Assembly (NCBI RefSeq): GCF_001653795.1
Contig: NZ_CP011514.1
Span: forward strand, 3,118,279-3,182,278
DNA: 64,000 nt
Reading direction: 5' to 3'
Source: Mitsuaria sp. 7
Lineage (GTDB): Bacteria > Pseudomonadota > Gammaproteobacteria > Burkholderiales > Burkholderiaceae_C
Position numbers and translations under genes: made by a program. Position 1 is the first letter of the stretch, and every line of letters begins with the position of its first letter. This document shows, piece by piece, positions 9,743 to 18,102 of this stretch. The notes under the pieces are model-generated. The model was not told where the DNA came from, searched no databases, and worked only from the letters and a program-made list of their open reading frames with translations.

Positions 9743-10330
9743 ATGAACACGAACAAGGACACGAACAAGAGCACGAAGAAGAACTCGCGCCTGTTCTTGA
9801 GCGCGGCCGCGGCCGCCGTGCTCGCCGCCGGACTGACGATGACCGGCGCCGCGCACGCCCATGGCGACAAGCACGAACACGGCGTCGTGCATCTGGACGT
9901 CGCGATCGAGGGCGACACGCTGGCGATCCAGCTGGAGTCGCCGCTCGACAGCGTGCTCGGTTTCGAGCGCCAGCCCCGCACGCCGGCGGAACGTCAATCC
10001 GTCGATCGGATGCTGGCGACGCTGCGCGGCGGCGCGGTGCTGTTCACGCCGGATGCGCGCGGGCAATGCCGTTTCGAGGATGCGCAGCTGGAGTCCGGAC
10101 TGATCCCGACGTCGTCGACCGACAGCGTTCCGCCCAAGTCGGAGCACCTCGACGTCGACGTCGCTTATCGATTCCGCTGCACCGCGCCGGCCGCGCTGAC
10201 GACGCTGTCGCATCAGCTGTTCGCGCTCTTCCCGCGCATCCAGCGCATCGACGCCCAGGTCGCGACGCCCAAGGGGCAGTCCCGCCAGGTGCTCCAGCGC
10301 CCGGCCGCGGCCTTGTCGCTCGGCGGCTGA
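9743..10330 (+). CDS. zrgA: DUF2796 periplasmic zinc-binding protein (ZrgA-like)
   Basis: 195 residues. Signal peptide to about residue 38 (basic start, then 'LSAAAAAVLAAGLTMTGAAHA'). The mature protein begins with the His-rich segment 'HAHGDKHEHGVVHLDV', a likely metal site, and 'FRC' near the C-terminus completes the DUF2796 pattern. DUF2796 proteins are the first genes of ZrgABCDE-type zinc uptake loci described in Vibrio (recollection). The gene is one base past the GTPase stop and its TGA overlaps the ATPase start, so translation is coupled. Confidence 0.8.
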   Translation: MNTNKDTNKSTKKNSRLFLSAAAAAVLAAGLTMTGAAHAHGDKHEHGVVHLDVAIEGDTLAIQLESPLDSVLGFERQPRTPAERQSVDRMLATLRGGAVLFTPDARGQCRFEDAQLESGLIPTSSTDSVPPKSEHLDVDVAYRFRCTAPAALTTLSHQLFALFPRIQRIDAQVATPKGQSRQVLQRPAAALSLGG

Positions 10331-11040
10331 TGATGGCGGTGCCTGTTCTCGAAGCGCGGGACCTGAACTTCCGATGGCCGCGCGCCACACGGGACTGCCT
10401 GGACATCGCCGCGCTGCGCATCGACCCGGGCGAGGCGGTGTTCCTGCGCGGTCCCAGCGGATCGGGCAAGAGCACGCTGCTGTCGCTGATCGCCGGGGTG
10501 CTCACGCCGCGCGCGGGACGGTTGAAGCTGCTCGGCCATGAATTGTCGGAATGCTCCGGCCGCCAGCGCGACCGGCTGCGCGCCGACCATGTCGGCTTCA
10601 TCTTCCAACAATTCAATCTGCTGCCCTACCGCTCGGCGCTGGACAACGTGCTGCTCACCTGCGAGTTCTCGAGCCGCCGCGCCACGCTGGCGGGCCGGCC
10701 GCGGGAACGCGCGCAGGCGTTGCTCCAGCGCATGGGCCTGGGATCCGAGCTGATCGCGCGACGGGCGAGCGAACTGTCCGTCGGCCAGCAGCAGCGCGTG
10801 GCCGCGGCACGCGCGCTCGTCGGACATCCGGACCTGGTGATCGCCGACGAGCCGACCTCCGCGCTCGACGACGCGCATCGGGACGCCTTCATGCGCATCC
10901 TGCGTGAGGTCTGCGCGGAGTCCGGCAGCGCCCTGCTCTTCGTCAGCCACGACACGCGGCTCGCCGCGGGATTCCAGCGCAGCCTGGATCTGCCGACGCT
11001 GCAGCGCGGCTCGGCGCGCGTCGAGGAGCCCGTCGCATGA
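10330..11040 (+). CDS. ABC transporter ATP-binding protein (LolD/MacB type, ZrgB-like)
   Basis: 236 residues. Walker A 'GPSGSGKST', Q-loop 'FIFQQFNLLP', signature 'LSVGQQQRVA', Walker B 'LVIADEPTSALD' and the H-loop 'FVSHD' are all intact, so it should hydrolyse ATP. Sequence style is that of the LolD/FtsE/MacB group, which pairs with FtsX-like permeases, and such a permease follows with a 4-base overlap. The ATG at 10330 overlaps the preceding TGA; a second ATG at 10333 is the alternative start. Context points to zinc acquisition rather than lipoprotein release. Confidence 0.88.
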   Translation: MMAVPVLEARDLNFRWPRATRDCLDIAALRIDPGEAVFLRGPSGSGKSTLLSLIAGVLTPRAGRLKLLGHELSECSGRQRDRLRADHVGFIFQQFNLLPYRSALDNVLLTCEFSSRRATLAGRPRERAQALLQRMGLGSELIARRASELSVGQQQRVAAARALVGHPDLVIADEPTSALDDAHRDAFMRILREVCAESGSALLFVSHDTRLAAGFQRSLDLPTLQRGSARVEEPVA

Positions 11041-12353
11041 AGGCCCTCATCCGCCTCGCGGCGCAGAGCGCCTGGAACCGGCGCTTCGTGCTGTCGCTCG
11101 TCGTGCTGTCGATCGCGCTGTCGACGCTGCTGCTGCTCGGCATCGCCCGGCTGCGCGACGACGTCCGCAAGAACTTCGCGCAATCGGTCTCAGGCACCGA
11201 CCTCATCGTCGGCGCCCGCACGGGCTCGGTCCAGTTGCTGCTGTACTCGGTCTTCCGCATCGGCGGCGCGACCAACAACATCCAATGGTCCAGCGTGCAG
11301 TCGCTGGCCAGACTGCCCGGCGTCGAGTGGGTCGTGCCGATCTCGCTCGGGGACTCGCATCGCGGGTTCCCGGTCGTCGCGACGACGGGGGACTACTTCC
11401 GCCGCTTCCGGTACGGGGAGGCGCAGCCGCTGGCGCTGGCGGAAGGGCGCGCCTTCGATGAGGCGCCCGTCAATGAGTCCTCCAGCCAGAATGGACCGCC
11501 AGGGCTGCCGACCGATCTTTTCGGCGTGGTGCTCGGCGCCGACGTGGCGGCTTCCCTGGACTACCGGATCGGCGACAAGGTCGTGCTGAGCCATGGGGAC
11601 GGCGCACTCGCGGCCAACGATCACGCGGACAAGCCCTTCCGCGTCATCGGCGTGCTGAAGCGCACCGGCACGCCGGTGGATCGCTCGCTCCACATCAGCC
11701 TCGCGGCGATGGAAGCGATCCACCTCGACTGGGTCGCCGGCGCGCCGATTCCCGGCCAGGCCGTCAGCCTCGATGCGTCGTCCGGGCAAGACCTGACACC
11801 TCATCAGGTGACGGCGGCGCTGGTCGGTCTGAAGCGGCGCACGGCGGTGTTCTCGACGCAGCGTCGCATCAACGACTTCGCGGCCGAGCCGCTGATGGCC
11901 ATCCTGCCCGGCGTCGCGCTGGACGAGCTGTGGGACGTGGTCGCGCTCGGCGAGCGCAGCCTGACGCTGATGAGCGCGCTGGTCGCAGCGGTGAGCCTGT
12001 GCGGGCTGGTCGCGGTCATCCTCGCCGGACTCAACGAACGCCGCCGCGAACTGGCCATCCTGCGCGCCGTCGGCGCCAATCCCGCGCGCCTCTTCAGCCT
12101 GCTGGCGGTCGAGGGCATGCTGGTCACCGTCTGCGGCGTCGTGCTCGGCGCCGCGCTGTGCCTGCTGCTGATCGCGGGGCTCGGGCCGTGGGTACAGCTG
12201 CGCTTCGGCATCGGTCTCAGCGCGGGGCTGCCTTCGGCGGCCGAATGGCAGTTGCTCGGCGTCGTCACCGCGCTGGGGTGGGCGGCGAGCCTGCTGCCCG
12301 GATTGCGCGCCTATGCGCTGTCGCTCAGCGACGGCCTCTCTCCGAAGGTCTGA
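11037..12353 (+). CDS. FtsX/MacB-type ABC permease (ZrgC-like)
   Basis: 438 residues. One N-terminal membrane helix (about 17-38, 'VLSLVVLSIALSTLLLLG'), a large periplasmic domain (about 40-300), then three C-terminal helices ('LMSALVAAVSLCGLVAVI', 'GMLVTVCGVVLGAALCLLL' and 'LLGVVTALGWAASLLPG'). This is the MacB/FtsX arrangement of mechanotransmitting permeases, with the cytosolic coupling segment 'NERRRELAILRAVGA'. It partners the ATPase that overlaps it by ATGA. Substrate is inferred from the zrg-like context. Confidence 0.87.
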   Translation: MKALIRLAAQSAWNRRFVLSLVVLSIALSTLLLLGIARLRDDVRKNFAQSVSGTDLIVGARTGSVQLLLYSVFRIGGATNNIQWSSVQSLARLPGVEWVVPISLGDSHRGFPVVATTGDYFRRFRYGEAQPLALAEGRAFDEAPVNESSSQNGPPGLPTDLFGVVLGADVAASLDYRIGDKVVLSHGDGALAANDHADKPFRVIGVLKRTGTPVDRSLHISLAAMEAIHLDWVAGAPIPGQAVSLDASSGQDLTPHQVTAALVGLKRRTAVFSTQRRINDFAAEPLMAILPGVALDELWDVVALGERSLTLMSALVAAVSLCGLVAVILAGLNERRRELAILRAVGANPARLFSLLAVEGMLVTVCGVVLGAALCLLLIAGLGPWVQLRFGIGLSAGLPSAAEWQLLGVVTALGWAASLLPGLRAYALSLSDGLSPKV

Positions 12354-12354
12354 C

Positions 12355-12936
12355 ATGACATCCCTTGCGCTTCATGCTGTCGCCATCGCGCTCGCGGCCG
12401 CGCTTCCGATCGCCACCGCCCGCGCCGCACCGGCCGCGCAGTCCGTCGCCCAGGCGGCCAGCGCGCCGGCCTCGGGCTACCGCGAGCTCACCTGGATCCA
12501 GCTCGTCCCGCCGGGCTGGGATCCGATGAAGCGCTTCCGCGACGTCGGCATCGGACGCCTGAGCGACAACAGCCCTCGCACCGCGGCGCTGATGGCGGAC
12601 CTGCGCGACGAGCTGGACAACGCGCCGCTCGTGGAAACGCTGCAGGACGCGCCGGTGCGGCTGCCCGGCTACGTCGTGCCCTTGCAGACCGATCGCGACG
12701 GCGTGCGCGAGTTCCTGCTCGTGCCCTACTTCGGCGCCTGCATCCACATGCCGCCGCCACCGGCGAACCAGATCATCCTGGTGAAGCTCGCCCAGCCGGC
12801 CAAGCAGCTGCGGTCCATGGACACGGTCTGGGCCAGCGGCGTGATGCGGCTGGACCGTCAGCCCAGCGACATGGGCGTGAGCGGATATCGCCTCGACGCC
12901 GCGAGCGTCGAGCCCTACCGGAACAAGCCGCGTTGA
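12355..12936 (+). CDS. DUF3299 exported protein, first copy
   Basis: 193 residues. Signal peptide to about residue 25 ('LHAVAIALAAALPIATARA'), then the DUF3299 pattern 'YRELTWIQLVPPGWDP', 'LPGYVVPL' and 'LVPYFGACIHMPPPPANQ'. The Cys-Ile-His and adjacent prolines are the conserved core and could bind metal. DUF3299 proteins occur at the end of zrg-like operons. One base separates its ATG from the permease stop. A related gene follows immediately, so this family is duplicated here. Confidence 0.82.
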   Translation: MTSLALHAVAIALAAALPIATARAAPAAQSVAQAASAPASGYRELTWIQLVPPGWDPMKRFRDVGIGRLSDNSPRTAALMADLRDELDNAPLVETLQDAPVRLPGYVVPLQTDRDGVREFLLVPYFGACIHMPPPPANQIILVKLAQPAKQLRSMDTVWASGVMRLDRQPSDMGVSGYRLDAASVEPYRNKPR

Positions 12937-12947
12937 TCGCACGGACC

Positions 12948-13568
12948 ATGCGTTCCTGGAGGCTTCCGCCCGCCCTGCTCGCGCTGCTCGCCCTGGTGGC
13001 GGTCGTCGCGATCGGCGTCCCCGCGGGGATCGTGCTGAATCGGACCGACCCCTCGCAGGCGATCGCCTCCGCGCCGCTCACGGGCGATCCGCCGGCCGCG
13101 GACGTGAAGGCGCTCGAATGGGCCGAGTTGATGCCGCCGGGCTGGGATCCGCGGCCACACGCCGGCCTGACGAAAGGGCCGGACGCGACGGACATCGCCA
13201 CGCTCGCGGACGACGACCCGGTCGCGCGCCGGATGATGAGCGAGATGCGGGACGCCTTCGAACACGCACCGGTGCGGCCCGAACTCGACGGTCGCCGAGT
13301 GCGGTTGCGCGGCTATGCGGTACCGGTGGGCGTCGGCTGGGGCGGCACCGACGAGTTCCTGCTGGTGCCGTCCTTCGGCGCCTGCATCCACGCCCCGCCG
13401 CCGCCGCCGAACCAGATCGTCTACGTGAAGGCGCCCGCGAAGATCGACGGACTGCGCGCCATGTCGGTCGTGACGGTCACCGGCACGCTGGAGGTCCAGG
13501 CGATCAACTCAGCGCTCGCGACGAGCGGCTACCGCCTCGCTCCGGAGTCGATCCGCGTGGAGCGCTGA
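12948..13568 (+). CDS. DUF3299 membrane-anchored protein, second copy
   Basis: 206 residues from the ATG at 12948; a TTG at 12933 overlapping the previous stop is an alternative. An N-terminal hydrophobic segment ('ALLALLALVAVVAIGVPAGIVL') acts as signal or anchor. It shares with the preceding gene 'ELMPPGWDP', 'VRLRGYAVPV', 'EFLLVPSFGACIHAPPPPPNQ' and the final 'SGYRLAPESI'. The two are tandem paralogs, with a longer leader here. It is the last gene of the zinc-stress operon and is followed 31 bp later by the convergent araC gene. Confidence 0.8.
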   Translation: MRSWRLPPALLALLALVAVVAIGVPAGIVLNRTDPSQAIASAPLTGDPPAADVKALEWAELMPPGWDPRPHAGLTKGPDATDIATLADDDPVARRMMSEMRDAFEHAPVRPELDGRRVRLRGYAVPVGVGWGGTDEFLLVPSFGACIHAPPPPPNQIVYVKAPAKIDGLRAMSVVTVTGTLEVQAINSALATSGYRLAPESIRVER

Positions 13569-13599
13569 GCTCACAACGCCGAGCTGCAGCGCTGGGCCC

Positions 13600-14490
13600 T
13601 CAGACGGCCCTGATCTTCGCCCTCGTCCCCTTCACGTCACGCACGGGGGACGCACCGAACATGCGGCCGTACTCCCGGGTGAACTGGGGAACGCTCTCGT
13701 AGCCCACCGCATAGGCGGCATCGCTGGCCCCGGCGTTCTCGGACATCATCATCCGGCGCGCCTCGATCAGGCGGAGCTGCTTCTGGAACTGCAGCGGCGA
13801 CAGCGAGGTCACCGCCTTGAAGTGCTCATGCAAGGTGGACGGGCTCATCGCCGCGGCCTCGGCCAGACGTTCGATGCGCAACGGCCTCGCGAACTCCGAC
13901 CGGATGAGGGCCACGGCTTTCGACACCTGCCGGGACCGGCTGTCCGACACGCCCAGATTCCGAATCGCCGGACCATGGCGGCCCGCCATCAGCCAGTAGT
14001 GCATCTCGCGCACCAGCTGCCGCTTGAGCACCGGCACGGCCGTCGGCCGGTCCAGCAGTTCCAGCATCCGCAGCGCGGTGGCGCTCACCTCGGGCTCCGT
14101 CGGGTCGACGCGCACCGGCGTGCCGCGATCGCCCTCGGCCACGCTCATCTCGACGGCCAGTTCCTGGATGAGGGAGGGGTCCAGGTCCAGCACGAGCGAG
14201 TAGTACGGCTCGACCAGGCTCGCGCCGGTGATCTGGCTGATGGTGGGCACGTCGGCGGTGATCAACAGCGAGTCTCCGGCGCCGAAGTCGAAGGTCCGCG
14301 CGCCCATCATGACGCGCTTGGTGCCCTGCACCACGATCGCGACCAGCGGTCGCGAGATCGCATACAGCAGCTCGCTCGGGCTCGTGGCGCGCAACACGGT
14401 GAACCCGGGCAGCGGCGTCGCCGCCACGCCTTGCGCATCGGCATAGAAATCGGCGTAGCGCCGGACGACGGGAAGCAGTGGCGTGGACAT
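13600..14490 (-). CDS. AraC/XylS family transcriptional regulator
   Basis: 296 residues. An N-terminal AraC_N (cupin-like) effector domain at about 10-170 includes 'LLYAISRPLVAIVVQGTKR' and 'GDSLLITADVPT'. The two helix-turn-helix units lie at about 205-290, with 'RIERLAEAAAMSPSTLHEHF' and 'ASDAAYAVGYESVPQFTREY'. Start 14490 is the first Met that gives the normal family N-terminus. It is divergent from an exported DJ-1/PfpI protein and an SDR enzyme, a common arrangement for redox or aldehyde response, and it probably binds the direct repeats at 14539 and 14622. Confidence 0.92.
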   Translation of the reverse strand: MSTPLLPVVRRYADFYADAQGVAATPLPGFTVLRATSPSELLYAISRPLVAIVVQGTKRVMMGARTFDFGAGDSLLITADVPTISQITGASLVEPYYSLVLDLDPSLIQELAVEMSVAEGDRGTPVRVDPTEPEVSATALRMLELLDRPTAVPVLKRQLVREMHYWLMAGRHGPAIRNLGVSDSRSRQVSKAVALIRSEFARPLRIERLAEAAAMSPSTLHEHFKAVTSLSPLQFQKQLRLIEARRMMMSENAGASDAAYAVGYESVPQFTREYGRMFGASPVRDVKGTRAKIRAV

Positions 14491-14538
14491 GCACGCACGG
14501 TAGCGACCGCGCGCGTCGTCCGCAACGGGGGCCGGAGC

Positions 14539-14636
14539 ATCGGGCAAGAAACGCCGAACTTCGAGCAAGCCGCGCCACGACGCGCTTGCGCCGCCGCCCG
14601 GCGGGCCGCCGGCCACCCCGGATCAGGCAAGAAATG
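14539..14636. promoter_or_regulatory. Pair of 15-bp direct repeats, likely AraC-type operator
   Basis: ATCGGGCAAGAAACG (14539-14553) and ATCAGGCAAGAAATG (14622-14636) match at 13 of 15 positions. They are in the same orientation, 83 bp apart (about eight helical turns), inside the divergent araC/DJ-1 intergenic region. AraC-family proteins bind such direct half-sites. Confidence 0.5.
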
Positions 14637-14737
14637 GGCGGGGAACTGGCAACTGCGCGATGGGGTCGGCAAGCACATTGGATCCCGTTCCAGCGCTTTG
14701 CCGGAACCGAGTTCCAACCCCACCACGAGACATTGCC

Positions 14738-15574
14738 ATGACCAAGACCAGCCCCCTCCAAACGAGCCGTCGAGGCTTTTCACAACTCGCCCTGGCGGCG
14801 GCCGTCGCGCTCACGGCGATGTCCGGCGCCTTCGTCCAGGCCCACGGCGCCACGCCGGCGAAGCCGGCTGCGATCGCCCAGCGCCACGTGCTGATCGTGC
14901 TCTCCGCCGCCGACAAGTGGACCCGCGCCGACGGCTCGAAGTACGACAGCGGCGTGTGGGCCGAAGAGTTCATCGTGATGGACGAGAAGTTCCGCAAGGC
15001 GGGCTATCAGGTCGACATCGCGACCCCCGGTGGCGTCGCGCCCACGATCGATCAGCGAAGCCTCGACACCAAGCTGGTCGGCGAGGAGCCGGTGAAGCAC
15101 TTCAAGCGCTACCTGGCCGACAACGCCGCGCGCGTCGCTCATCCGCTGGCGTTGAAGGACGTCGGCGCGAGCCGCTACGACGCGGTCGTCATCCCCGGCG
15201 GACATGGCCCGGTCGAGGACCTGTACAAGGACGCCGACATGGGACGGCTGCTGGTCGAGGCCGATGGCGCCGCGAAGATCATCGCGCCGGTGTGCCACGG
15301 ACAGGCCGCGCTGCTCGCAGCCAAGGACGCACAGGGGCGCTGGCCTTTCGCCGGACGCCGCATGACCTCGTTCAGCGACGAGGAGGAGCGTGAATTCGGC
15401 ACCGCGGACAACGCGCCCTGGCTGCTCGCAGCGACGCTGCGCAAGGCCGGCGCCAGGTACGAGAAGGGCCCGAACTGGGGCGCCTACGTGGTCAGGGACG
15501 GCAATCTGCTGACCGGCCAGAACCCGGCCTCCTCCGCGCCGCTGGCCGACGCCGTCATCGAGGCGCTGCGCTGA
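14738..15574 (+). CDS. Exported DJ-1/PfpI (class I amidotransferase-like) protein
   Basis: 278 residues. The N-terminus has 'SRRGFSQLALAAAVALTA', which reads as a twin-arginine (Tat) signal followed by a cleavage region near AHGA. The DJ-1/PfpI domain covers about 50-278: 'EEFIVMDEKF', 'VVIPGGHGPVEDL' and the nucleophile elbow 'APVCHGQAAL' with C186-H187. The family includes proteases, glyoxalase/deglycase and chaperone activities; this set (Cys-His plus an upstream Glu) fits the Hsp31/YhbO side, substrate unknown. Export is unusual because most relatives are cytosolic. It is probably co-transcribed with the SDR gene 85 bp downstream and controlled by the divergent AraC protein. Confidence 0.85.
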   Translation: MTKTSPLQTSRRGFSQLALAAAVALTAMSGAFVQAHGATPAKPAAIAQRHVLIVLSAADKWTRADGSKYDSGVWAEEFIVMDEKFRKAGYQVDIATPGGVAPTIDQRSLDTKLVGEEPVKHFKRYLADNAARVAHPLALKDVGASRYDAVVIPGGHGPVEDLYKDADMGRLLVEADGAAKIIAPVCHGQAALLAAKDAQGRWPFAGRRMTSFSDEEEREFGTADNAPWLLAATLRKAGARYEKGPNWGAYVVRDGNLLTGQNPASSAPLADAVIEALR

Positions 15575-15659
15575 TCCGCGCGCCCCTCACCCGCCCTCCC
15601 CGGAGAGCCCTGACGGCTTTCCGTCATCGATCCCTTCCTTCATCCTCTCGGAGACACAC

Positions 15660-16415
15660 ATGACTTCCATCGCTCTCGTGACCGGTTCCAGCCGCGGCCT
15701 GGGCCGCAACACCGCCCTCAGCATCGCGCGCCGCGGCGGCGACGTGATCCTCACCTATCGCAGCGGCGCCGCCGAGGCGCAACGCGTCGTCCAGGAGATC
15801 CAGGCGCTGGGCCGCCTGGCCGTGGCGATCCCGCTGGACGTCGCCGACGTCGGGACCTTCGCCGGCTTCGCCGCGCAGGTCCGTGCCGCGCTGCAGGACA
15901 CGTGGGGTCGCGACACCTTCGACCACCTCGTCAACAACGCCGGACACGGCGCGATGGCCTCGTTCGCCGACACCACCGTGGCGGACTTCGACGCGCTGTT
16001 CAACGTCCACGTGAAAGGCGTCTTCTTCCTGACGCAGGCGCTGCTGCCGCTGATCGCCGACGGCGGACGCATCGTCAACCTCTCGTCGGGACTGACGCGC
16101 GTGAGCTTCCCGGGCTTCTCGGCGTACTCGGCCGCCAAGGGTGCGGTGGAGATCCTGTCGGTGTACCTGGCCAAGGAACTGGGCAGCCGCGGCATCGCGG
16201 TCAACACGGTGGCGCCGGGCGCCATCGAGACCGACTTCCTCGGCGGCGCGGTGCGCGACATGCCCGACCTCAACCAGCAGTTCGCGTCGATGACGGCCTT
16301 GGGCCGCGTGGGCGTGCCCGACGACATCGGTCCGATGATCGCCAGCCTGCTCACCGCCGAACACCGCTGGGTCACCGCGCAGCGGATCGAGGTGTCCGGC
16401 GGCCAGGTGATCTGA
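15660..16415 (+). CDS. Short-chain dehydrogenase/reductase
   Basis: 251 residues, classical SDR. Cofactor motif 'TGSSRGLG' at 8-15, 'NNAG' at about 93-96, catalytic Ser in 'NLSSGLT', and Tyr/Lys in 'YSAAKG', then 'APGAIETDF'. The basic residue in the Gly-rich loop favours NADP(H). Substrate cannot be told. A GGAGA ribosome site lies 8 bases before the ATG. It follows the DJ-1/PfpI gene in the same direction, so both may act on aldehydes or other reactive carbonyls (inference). It converges with dnaB across a short tandem repeat. Confidence 0.9.
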   Translation: MTSIALVTGSSRGLGRNTALSIARRGGDVILTYRSGAAEAQRVVQEIQALGRLAVAIPLDVADVGTFAGFAAQVRAALQDTWGRDTFDHLVNNAGHGAMASFADTTVADFDALFNVHVKGVFFLTQALLPLIADGGRIVNLSSGLTRVSFPGFSAYSAAKGAVEILSVYLAKELGSRGIAVNTVAPGAIETDFLGGAVRDMPDLNQQFASMTALGRVGVPDDIGPMIASLLTAEHRWVTAQRIEVSGGQVI

Positions 16416-16449
16416 CGGCCAGCCCTCGGGCGGCCATCGGCTCGCTGTC

Positions 16450-16483
16450 GATCCGGCCGGTGACGATCCGGCCGGTGGCGATC
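16450..16483. repeat. 15-bp tandem repeat between convergent genes
   Basis: GATCCGGCCGGTGAC (16450-16464) and GATCCGGCCGGTGGC (16465-16479), then a partial GATC. Each unit contains the palindrome CCGGCCGG. It sits between the SDR stop and the dnaB stop and may act as a weak two-way pausing structure; no T-run is present. Confidence 0.6.
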
Positions 16484-17903
16484 AATACTCGTCGCCGCCC
16501 GGGCTGACGTAGCCCGGCGCCAGGTTCTCGAACTTGGTGTTCTGTCTCACGAAGGCCAGCTTCACCGTGCCCACCGGGCCGTTACGCTGCTTGGCGATGA
16601 TGATCTCCGCGACCCCCGGCTCCTTGCACTCGTCCTTGGTGTAGTACTCGTCGCGGTAGATGAACATGATGATGTCCGCATCCTGCTCGATGGCGCCCGA
16701 CTCGCGCAGGTCGGACATCATCGGCCGCTTGTCCGGCCGCGTTTCCACCGAGCGGTTCAGCTGCGACAGCGCGATCACCGGGCAGCGCAGCTCCTTGGCC
16801 AGGGCCTTCAGGCCCCGCGAGATTTCGCCGACCACGGTCGCGCGGTTCTCTTCGCTGCCGCCGCCGTTGCCGCTCATCAGCTGCAGGTAGTCGATGATGA
16901 TCAGGCCGATCTGGCCCGAGATGCGCGCCTGGCGCCGCGCTCTGGAGCGCACCTCGCTGGGCGACAGGCCCGGGCTCTCGTCGATGTAGATCGGCGCGTT
17001 GCCGAGCTTGTCGACGGCCTCGGCCAGCCGGCCCCATTCGTCGTCCTTCAGGCGGCCGGTGCGCAGGTTGCTCTGGTCGATGCGGCCGATCGAACCGACC
17101 ATCCGCAAGGCCAGCTGCGCCGCGCCCATTTCCATCGAGTAGATGATGACGGGCAGGCCTTCGTTGATCGCCACGGCCTCGCCGATGTTGATCGCGAACG
17201 CGGTCTTGCCCATCGACGGGCGCGCCGCCAGCACGATCAGGTCGCCGCGCTGCAGGCCCGCCGTCATGCGGTCCAGGTCGAAGAAGCCGGTGCGCACGCC
17301 GGTGACGTCCTCGGCGCCCTGCTCGGCCAGCTCGTTGACGCGGTCCATCAGCTCGACCATCAACCGGTCCATGCTCTGGAACCCGGTGCCGCCGCGCGAG
17401 CCTTCCTCGTTGATGCGGAAGATCTTGCCTTCGGCCTCGTCCAGGATCTCGTTGACCGCGCGGCCGGCGGGATTCAGCGCGGCGGTCGCGATCTCGTCCG
17501 AGGTCGCCACCAGCTTGCGCAGGATCGCGCGCTCACGGACGATCTCGGCGTAGCGGCGCAGGTTGGCCGCGCTCGGCACGCCCTGCGCCAACGCGTTCAG
17601 GTAGGCCAGCCCGCCGCACTCCTCGGCCTTGCCGAGCGAGGTCAGCTCCTCGAACACCGTCACCACGTCCGCCGGCTTGCCGCCGTTGATCAGTTTGCCG
17701 ATCGCGGCGTAGACCTGCTTGTGCTCGTAGCGGTAGAAATCGGAGTCGCTGAGCGTGTCCGCCGCCTTGTCCCAGGCGGTGTTGTCGATCAGCAGGCCGC
17801 CGAGCACGCTCTGCTCGGCTTCCACCGAGTTGGGCGGCACGCGCAGTCGCGCGATCTCGCTGTCGCTGGCACTGGATCCGGGCGTGGTGAAGATCGCGGA
17901 CAT
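16482..17903 (-). CDS. dnaB: Replicative DNA helicase DnaB
   Basis: 473 residues from the ATG at 17903 (a TTG three codons upstream is possible). N-terminal domain at about 20-125 binds primase. The RecA-like domain from about 200 has Walker A 'ARPSMGKTAF' (227 onward), Walker B 'LIIIDYLQLM', and 'LSQLNRSVETR' and 'KQRNGPVGT' for the arginine finger and DNA loop. Length and motifs match a hexameric 5'-3' fork helicase; no intein is present. It lies downstream of rplI, as in many Betaproteobacteria, separated by three hairpins, so it may have its own promoter. Confidence 0.97.
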   Translation of the reverse strand: MSAIFTTPGSSASDSEIARLRVPPNSVEAEQSVLGGLLIDNTAWDKAADTLSDSDFYRYEHKQVYAAIGKLINGGKPADVVTVFEELTSLGKAEECGGLAYLNALAQGVPSAANLRRYAEIVRERAILRKLVATSDEIATAALNPAGRAVNEILDEAEGKIFRINEEGSRGGTGFQSMDRLMVELMDRVNELAEQGAEDVTGVRTGFFDLDRMTAGLQRGDLIVLAARPSMGKTAFAINIGEAVAINEGLPVIIYSMEMGAAQLALRMVGSIGRIDQSNLRTGRLKDDEWGRLAEAVDKLGNAPIYIDESPGLSPSEVRSRARRQARISGQIGLIIIDYLQLMSGNGGGSEENRATVVGEISRGLKALAKELRCPVIALSQLNRSVETRPDKRPMMSDLRESGAIEQDADIIMFIYRDEYYTKDECKEPGVAEIIIAKQRNGPVGTVKLAFVRQNTKFENLAPGYVSPGGDEY

Positions 17904-17976
17904 TGTGGACAAGCCTGTGGATGAGCGATGGATAGCTTGTGGAGCGAGCGGGATAACTCAAGCCCCGGAAAAGCAG

Positions 17977-18014
17977 AAAGCCGACGGCTTCTCAGCTGTC
18001 GGCTTTCTTTTGTT
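17977..18014 (-). terminator. Hairpin after the rpsF-rplI operon
   Basis: AAAGCCGAC (17977-17985) and GTCGGCTTT (17998-18006) form a 9-bp stem with a 12-base loop. On the minus strand the stem is followed by CTGCTTTTC; on the plus strand by CTTTTGTT. It is the last of three hairpins after rplI and likely ends or attenuates that operon before dnaB. Confidence 0.6.
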
Positions 18015-18027
18015 CTGCCTTGATCAT

Positions 18028-18092
18028 GTCAGGCCCGCAGGCCTGACGGGGTCAGGGCATGTCCGGAGGGCGCGCGGAGCGCCCAGCCGGAC
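18028..18092 (-). other. Two perfect hairpins between rplI and dnaB
   Basis: GTCAGGCC/GGCCTGAC (18028-18035 with 18040-18047, loop of 4) and GTCCGG/CCGGAC (18061-18066 with 18087-18092), the second enclosing GGGCGC/GCGCCC. Neither has a T-run. They may protect the 3' end of the ribosomal-protein mRNA or add to termination. Confidence 0.5.
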
Positions 18093-18102
18093 GGTCGAGA
18101 CA

